Positions 58,901 through 64,000 of a stretch of 64,000 nucleotides of DNA are shown here, piece after piece. Both the position numbers and the translations under genes were made by a program. Below the pieces are notes generated by a model, which did not search any database, had not been told where the DNA came from, and worked only from the letters and a program-made list of their open reading frames with translations. Positions within the stretch are counted from its first letter, which is position 1; each line of letters opens with the position of its first letter. This DNA comes from Mesocentrotus franciscanus (lineage: Eukaryota; Echinodermata; Echinoidea; Camarodonta; Strongylocentrotidae). Location of the stretch: positions 31,207,694-31,271,693 of the forward strand of contig CP137680.1 in NCBI GenBank assembly GCA_037976565.1. Reading direction: 5' to 3'.

Positions 58901-59979
58901 CAAATACACCTTTATTGAGCTCTATCTGAAATCAAACCAGGCCCGTTGCATAAAACCATTGATGGTAACTGAACTTTGCCATCAATGGCAACTACCATGG
59001 TAACAGGGCTCATCAGCCAATCAAAATCAAGGTTTCCATGGTAGTTAACATTGATGGCAAAGTTACCATCAATGGTAAGTTTTGTGCAACAAGGCCCTGG
59101 TGATTTGTGGTTGGTGTTGTGTTGCCTGGTCACATGTTGTCTTGGCCAGATGTAAAATGAAACTCATTCATATTCATTATTGGAGAAAAAAAATCAATGC
59201 TCTGTCATAATTTATGGAAGTCAAACTGAAAATAGAAAGACCGAAAGTGTTATTTTTCTTACCTTCTTGCTTTTAATTGATAATATTGTTTTCTTCACAG
59301 CAGGTAGCAATGAGTTTGCTTTGACCCGCCTCAAACACCCACAACTCCTGACATCATCCCTGGAGTTACATCAGTCGAGATTACTACACAGGAAAGCAAT
59401 ATGTTTGTAAAGCTTGACTGTAACTGTGGAGAAGATGCCATTCCTGTTGGACCAGAGGGAGTTACTCTTCGTGGCTTACTACCATCAACCAGGTATTATA
59501 TTGTCTTAGGTACTCAGGAGGATAATACAACCTTTCACCCAAAACATCAAATGGTCACTACAACAAGCGATGAAACACATGCTGTCAACAGGTGTAATTT
59601 TTCATTACACAATCTAAAGACTCATATAGAAAATAATTCAAGGGATTTCCAGAGACTTAAAGCTTTGTTTGGGCATGTCGACAACGAAGAAGGAGATCTA
59701 CTGAGAGCTCTAAGTCAGGTTCTTGGAGTCACTTCTCTCGCATATGATGCTGGCTTACCTCTATTTGAGGAAATGATCAATACTGATAGCCACTTGAAGG
59801 CAGAAGAGAACAGTACCAAAGTGTATGATATACAGCGTGCACTCACAGGACATAGTCAACAGGTGCCTGATTTTGTGGCAGATATCCGCCGAAAATTAAG
59901 TTCCATTCATGAGGATTGTTTGCCTTGTAAGCACTTAGTCTGTGAAGTTACTAGGACTTCTATTGAGACTGTTGTTTAA
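49949..59979 (+). CDS. TNFR-like single-pass receptor candidate, six coding exons
   Basis: Exons: 49949-50011, 51330-51430, 52615-52820, 54022-54144, 54571-54741, 59315-59979 (phases 0, 2, 1, 1, 1), total 443 codons with stop. Residues 1-21 form a hydrophobic signal peptide; an in-frame TAG precedes the ATG. Residues about 48-100 are Cys-rich (GCGRTPNFGEYC, RCSPC, EECTEYICPYRCPEE), like one TNFR or BCMA-type module. Residues 125-164 are a Ser/Thr-rich stalk, 180-202 a transmembrane helix followed by MRKRKCRK. The cytoplasmic part has an FN3-like strand pattern (VTLRGLLPSTRYYIVLG, 270-287) and a helical region (314-412) with LKTHIENNSRDFQRLKALF and LPLFEEMINTD, faintly like a death effector domain. 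The last acceptor is GAG; stronger CAG and TAG acceptors 14, 11 and 7 bases upstream give early stops. Exon chain strong, family moderate, cytoplasmic fold weak. Confidence 0.7.
51910..52207. mobile_element. 298-bp hairpin MITE in intron 2 of the receptor-like gene
   Basis: TA at 51908-51909 and 52208-52209; ends CACCTTTTCACGGTT and AACCGTGAAAAGGTG. The arms pair along nearly their whole length (GACCTCTAGAGGTCA, TTTACGCGTAATTAAGATA, GCGCACAGCGCAGGCA), with about 25 extra bases in the left arm. The open frames here are hairpin artefacts. Confidence 0.9.
52821..54021. other. Intron 3 of the receptor-like gene
   Basis: It contains three TACCGGTA octamers (53000, 53202, 53232), a (TA)n run at 53211-53224, and no recognised exon. 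Short open frames at 53223-53490 lack support. Confidence 0.5.
54812..55815. mobile_element. Element with inverted TTTGGTTGTCCTCGA ends in intron 5
   Basis: CCTTAGGC-A12-G..GTTTGGTTGTCCTCGA at 54817-54855 is matched in inverted form by TCGAGGACAACCAAA..T10..GGCCTCAAGG at 55749-55787. GGGCGGGCGGACGG and GAGCGGGCGGTCGAGG lie next to the two ends. No protein is encoded. The target duplication could not be identified. Confidence 0.6.
56058..57065. repeat. Tandem array, about 160-bp units with nuclear-receptor DR1 motifs (family 1)
   Basis: The array starts ATGCCTCCGCCACCGAAGG, then a CCGTCCGTACGTCCGT run, then six units with ATCTCAAGAACCA, GATTAGATTTTGGAGCACGT, AGGTCAAAGGTCA and CAGAGGTCAACTTATGAAAT. 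Perfect AGGTCAAAGGTCA occurs at 56244, 56558 and 56873; the other units have one or more changes. It lies in intron 5. Confidence 0.85.
57478..58250. mobile_element. Element with ATGCCTCCGC ends and 143-bp internal tandem units (family 2)
   Basis: Perfect 10-bp inverted ends ATGCCTCCGC (57478-57487) and GCGGAGGCAT (58241-58250). Inside are four units of about 143 bp with GTGATCGCGTTATCTCAAG, GATGGATTACCGCCAAA and GGGGTCACGAGGTCAAAGG. Perfect AGGTCAAAGGTCA occurs at 57678, 57819, 57963 and 58105. The 163-codon minus-strand frame (57521-58012) is a repeat translation. No transposase is present. Confidence 0.85.
58750..58870 (-). mobile_element. tRNA-derived SINE, tail fragment
   Basis: CTGACTGCTAATAAGGCATG and GCTTGTAAGTAAGCAAGCAG match the tail of the SINE at 11676-11856 in the same orientation. 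The tRNA-like head is missing or decayed. Confidence 0.6.
58938..59099. mobile_element. Palindromic MITE in intron 5
   Basis: Ends CAGGCCCGTTGCATAAAAC and GTTTTGTGCAACAAGGCCCTG are inverted (the right end lacks one base). ACCATTGATGGTAAC and TTTGCCATCAATG blocks recur in both arms. It lies 200 bases upstream of the last coding exon. No clear target duplication. Confidence 0.75.
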
Positions 59980-60360
59980 AGAAGATTCTTATAGTCACCT
60001 GTCATGGTAATGAAGGTGGTATCTTAAGGTATCGATCATTTTGAAAGTTTTTGTAAGTAGGTTTGAATGCCAAAAATCATAGAGGTCAATTTTTTAAATA
60101 GAGGTATAAGCCTTGTTATCACAATATGTCAGGAACTTCTTGAGGTGTGAGCTTCAAACATGTTGATAGTATTTCCATAGGAAGACTATCCAATTAGATT
60201 AACAAAAAATAATTTGGTGTGATTTTGGTCAAAGGTCAAAGTTCAGAGTTATTAGTTGAAGTGTAATTATAGGCTTTTTGTTTTCATCATGATATTTCAA
60301 GAATAATTCCATCCATTTCCTATACTGAAAATTAGGGCGGAGGCATATAAGAGACGCAGT
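59980..60360 (+). repeat. 3' UTR fragment of the ATGCCTCCGC / AGGTCA family
   Basis: After the stop codon there is a degenerate unit with CATAGGAAGACTATCCAATTAG and GGTCAAAGGTCAAAG, ending at GGGCGGAGGCAT (60335-60346). If the last exon runs on into the flank, the transcript carries this repeat in its 3' UTR. Confidence 0.65.
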
Positions 60361-60995
60361 CGCATTTGTCTTGTTAAGTTATAAGACAGAGGCAAAGCAT
60401 ATTTTCGATCTTTCTATTTTCAGTTTGACTTCCATTTTCTACATATATGTTTTTGTGTATTAACAGCATATTTGCGTAAATGTTAAGGGTTAAAGATAAT
60501 GTTGAGTGCTTGTTTCCTTGTGATGTACATTGTCTCAAAAGTTCATGCTCCCCAATGAGCTTCATGTTTGCATATGTATTGCACAAAATATGTCGCACTT
60601 TGTCAACCTGATATTTTCAGGGTTTTGGTTTGATATATATGTGCCTGTTTCCAGTTGAGAAAAGGAGTGTAGCTGAGTTATTGAGAGTTTTTCTTGGTGT
60701 TGTACATGACCCCCAAGTGCAATCTAAGTAAGATGAGTTCAGAAGTGACGGCATTGACAAGCACCTTGGCCGGTTTTCAATTTGATAGTTATCTAAAGAA
60801 ATATATGGGTATTTTACTTAGTTTTTGGCTTAGATAAGATACTTAGCCAACTTTGGTATTCAGTTGACACTTTTAGCCAATTATTTAACCCTAAGTTTAA
60901 GATATCTGCCTAGCAGGCTTATGCCGATTATCTTGGAGGCATTGATTGGCAGGCGATTGGTTTTCATACCTACTTTGACATATTTGCTAGGATAG
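60361..60995. other. 3' flank of the receptor-like gene
   Basis: Non-coding. AAGTCAAACTGAAAATAGAAAG at 59218 is repeated in inverted form at 60410-60432 on the other side of the last exon. No gene seen. Confidence 0.4.
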
Positions 60996-61248
60996 GAGTT
61001 TAGTCTGATAGAAGTATGCTACTCTCCCTCAACAGACTGGGATGATTTGGTTTAATCTGATGAATGTCCTTTACTTGATTTCTGTCTCTACCTGAGTGAA
61101 TGATCAAGTCTTACTCTGATGGGAGTTTAGTCTGATAGAAGTATGTTACACTCCTCAACAGACTGGGATGATTGGGTTTAATCTGATGAATGTCCTCTAC
61201 TTGTTTCCTGTCCCTACGTGACTGAATGATCAAGTCTTACTCTGATAG
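60996..61248. repeat. Tandem duplication of a 127-bp unit
   Basis: Two copies start GAGTTTAGTCTGATAGAAG at 60996 and 61123, about 90 percent identical, each with CAACAGACTGGGATGATT and GAATGATCAAGTCTTACTC. Confidence 0.85.
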
Positions 61249-63220
61249 TTGTGAACAGACCTCTGATCATGTGTAGGGTAATCAGTGCCCACAGCATGGT
61301 GTGGGGTGTGATGTCAGCCTCCCTGAACAGCACATATTACCTCAAGTTTACCACAATTAATGCAAAGTACTGTGTAAATATCATTTTGCAGCAGACACTG
61401 CTCCTAATTCCCAGTTGCTACAACTTGTCTGCTGTCATACAGCTCGCCTTGTTCATATAAGGTTTTATTGTCTATTATGTTGCATCTGACATTCTTCTCT
61501 AATAAACTTGCCAGACTTATGTAATTGTTTGATAGACTTTATAAGCATTATTATACCTTTTAAATTTATGCATTCTTTATTCACCAGTGTACATGTAATC
61601 TTGCCAAATTTTCTTCTGAAATTTCCTAACGTGTGACACTTTAATGTTTTTGTTTGTACTAAAGAAGTATTCCATTTTTAGGTTATTTAGGTCGTTATGA
61701 TTTAGACCATAAATATACACACTGTAAGCCCTTTCCTATTAATTCCTTGATATAGAAGAACACAGGAAATGCTTCTTTTCTTAATGCCTTTCATTTTGAG
61801 TAAAAAAGATGGTTTTCAACGTGCTCACATCTTTTCCTATAAATATTTATTTGCAAAATTCATATTGTCCTTTGGGATGATACACGATATTATTGTATAA
61901 ACTGTTAGTGGTTTTATTGAATTAACATGTACAATTTAGGTCCAGGAATCTCTGCATAAATGTAGTTTGATGAAAGTCTTAATTCCTTTGAGCCATAAGG
62001 TTATGAAAAAGTTGACTTTCGGTGATGCAGTGATGATGTGATACCAAGAATATTCTTAGTGTGCCTGAAATCATTGTTTTGTACATGTATATATATAGAA
62101 CTTAGCAATTGAAGTGTCTGTAATTTCAATCTATGATCATATTATTACCTTACATGGCCAATGTGGAAAGCAGTTTTGTAACCAACAATTCTACCCTGTA
62201 AAAATCAAAACTACAAATAAAGATATCATTTCAGCATTTACATGTAGGTCACATTCATCCTGTGCTCATGATGTAGAGAATAGAATTAAGTACTGTAACT
62301 GTGCCTTTATTTAAACCATGGATTGCAATATTTTTGTAAAGTATTATGTATTTGTACTCCTGTATGATGTGTACTAAAGCTTAGTATTTGTCTTCATCCA
62401 ATGGTGAAGACTAGAGTGTGCTATCAAATAGAAGACAATTCCATGCTATATGATGTATCCCTTTGTTTGGACTGTTCCTCAAGAAGAAACATACTAGTCG
62501 TAGTATTTTTTGTTGTTGTAAATAAAGCATGGATGCAGCTGAAGAGAATTAGCTTCCCTCAGGGCCCTCGCTTTCTTTCTTTGAAGTTATTCAGTATGGA
62601 CTGAAACTAGTCTTATTAATAAGGCTGGAGAAATCTTGCATGAAAGAATTGCACTTTTTAACAAAACGCCAGGTTTCCTCCTTCCAACTACTTTTCCCTA
62701 ATTTGTTTAAGTGGCGATTTTTAAATTTTGAGAGCATCAATATTATATTGCAATCTGATGCACTGGCTTTTTATAGTTGTTAATATTGACAAGAGGCAAT
62801 GGATGTATAGTACTTGCTCAATACTGAATGAAGATACATGTACATCAGCTGGCATTAGTTATAGATGTGAAGAGGCTTGTTATAGAGCCACACTTGAACA
62901 ACTCACATGACAAGTGTGATACATATCCCTATGTGGATGAGTGTGCTAGAATATTAGTAGGCAATAGTAGTCAATTGTGCTATATTATTTCGGTTTCATC
63001 TTTGTGTACAAACATACTCTTGATATGAATTTATAGCTATCTTTTAAGGATTACTGGCTATCTGTCAGCATAAATACATTTATGTTGATATGTTTCTTGT
63101 AATGGATTTCAAATGTCAAATGTACTCAATTGATGTTCATACACTATAGTTTAATAGTGAAGTATGCAGTGACATTGTAAAATCAACTTCATAAGACAGG
63201 TATACCAGAAGTGTTGTGGA
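61249..63220. other. Non-coding AT-rich flank
   Basis: No gene or repeat family recognised. AATAAA at 61501-61506 is one possible polyadenylation signal for the receptor-like gene. Open frames of 60-70 codons between 61251 and 63028 have no domain or splice support. Confidence 0.4.
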
Positions 63221-63549
63221 AATGTCGTGGTATAGGGGTTCATTCACTTGACTCTTAAATGTCGTGGTATAGGGGTTCATTCACTTGACTCTTAAATGTT
63301 GTGGTATAGGGGTTCATTCACTTGACTCTTAAATGTCGTGGTATAGGGGTTCATTCACTTGACTCTTAAATGTCGTGGTATAGGGTTCATTCACTTGACT
63401 CTTAAATGTCGTGGTATAGGGTTCATTCACTTGACTCTTAAATGTCGTGGTATAGGGTTCATTCACTTGACTCTTAAATGTCGTGGTATAGGGGTTCATT
63501 CACTTGACTCTTAAATGTCGTGGTATAGGGTTCATTCACTTGACTCTTG
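63221..63549. repeat. 37-bp minisatellite, about 9 copies
   Basis: Units read AATGTCGTGGTATAGGGG then TTCATTCACTTGACTCTTA. Some copies have one G less (36 bp). Near-perfect identity between units indicates recent amplification. Confidence 0.95.
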
Positions 63550-63628
63550 AGGTTGATAGAGTGTATATGTATCAGCCCCTTGTAATTTGGGATGTATAGA
63601 TCTTGGGTATCCTTGTGTTCAATGCACA

Positions 63629-63786
63629 TACAGTCAAACCTGCTTTAGTGACCACCTGTCTACAAAGACCACATTTTTTGTTTCCCTTGAAAATGGTTTC
63701 TCATTGAAACATGTACTAAAGGAACCTGTCTACAAAAACCACTTTTGTGTTTCCTAGGGCGGTCGCTATAGAAAGGTTTGACTGTA
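63629..63786. mobile_element. MITE with CAGTCAAACCTG ends, copy 3
   Basis: TACAGTCAAACCTG-type left end and GGTTTGACTGTA right end, interior nearly the same as 2760-2938 with one CCTGTCTACAAAGACCAC unit fewer. Confidence 0.8.
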
Positions 63787-64000
63787 GAAGCGTCAAGTCT
63801 TTAATATATAAAAAGATTCAAATATCATTTAAGAATTTCTTTGAAATCCAGAGGTACTGTAAGTAGAATGGCTAGTATTTAAATGGTGTAGTGGTAATCA
63901 AGTGTGATTTACAATATAGCTATTCTCTTTTCTTTGAAATTGAACCTTTAATTGGTTGTTTCTACATACATGTACATATCGGTATTGGACAAATTCTTGT
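63787..64000. other. Window end, nothing recognised
   Basis: AT-rich, no feature seen. Confidence 0.4.

Noticed and set aside
59180..59410. 76-codon frame overlapping the start of the last receptor exon
   Set aside because: It begins in the intron; only its last 36 codons could be used, as the short alternative tail described in the findings.

Overview
This is eukaryotic, AT-rich, intron-containing DNA that is very dense in repeats. The mix points to a marine deuterostome invertebrate, most likely an echinoderm and plausibly a sea urchin: many TTAA- and TA-flanked MITEs, a giant foldback element with arms built of tandem repeats, an RNase H-bearing LINE, a Ty3/gypsy fragment, tRNA-derived and 7SL-like SINEs, and frequent TACATGTA and TACCGGTA motifs. 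The species call is inference. There is no prokaryotic gene organisation, CRISPR array or operon.

Two host genes can be assembled, both on the + strand. (1) A RAB30-type small GTPase at 6195-9671 has four coding exons, 198 codons, all G motifs and a C-terminal CC prenylation site. Its 3' flank carries a tandem array that is an amplified copy of the gene's own C-terminal coding tail and stop codon. (2) A single-pass membrane protein at 49949-59979 has six coding exons (442 codons): signal peptide, short Cys-rich TNFR-like ectodomain, Ser/Thr-rich stalk, transmembrane helix, and a 240-residue cytoplasmic part with an FN3-like stretch and a helical region that faintly resembles a death effector domain. 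I found no other convincing host coding sequence.

Layout: 1-1580 MITEs; 1580-3850 a 2.2-kb polypyrimidine tract with a long (TTC)n run; 3850-6194 repeat fragments and the RAB30 upstream region; 6195-10120 RAB30 and its tail repeats; 10120-19290 non-coding DNA with scattered MITEs and SINEs; 19290-27850 a minus-strand LINE split by a 5-kb inverted-repeat block that holds a Ty3/gypsy fragment; 28033-31680 nested MITEs; 31811-39590 a 7.8-kb foldback element with a 9-bp target duplication and a nested hAT; 39845-40344 a gap of exactly 500 N; 40345-44340 a near-identical repeat of the 4 kb before the gap, which looks like an unmerged contig overlap; 44972-47275 a LINE fragment split by a 1.85-kb element with an 8-bp target duplication; 47611-48961 a TTAA MITE split by a Harbinger-like MITE; 49949-59979 the receptor-like gene with repeat-filled introns; 60000-64000 its 3' flank with minisatellites and a MITE.

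The repeats nest several layers deep. At several places an empty copy elsewhere in the window, or an interrupted reading frame, shows the exact insertion point and order. The two genes are not evidently related in function.
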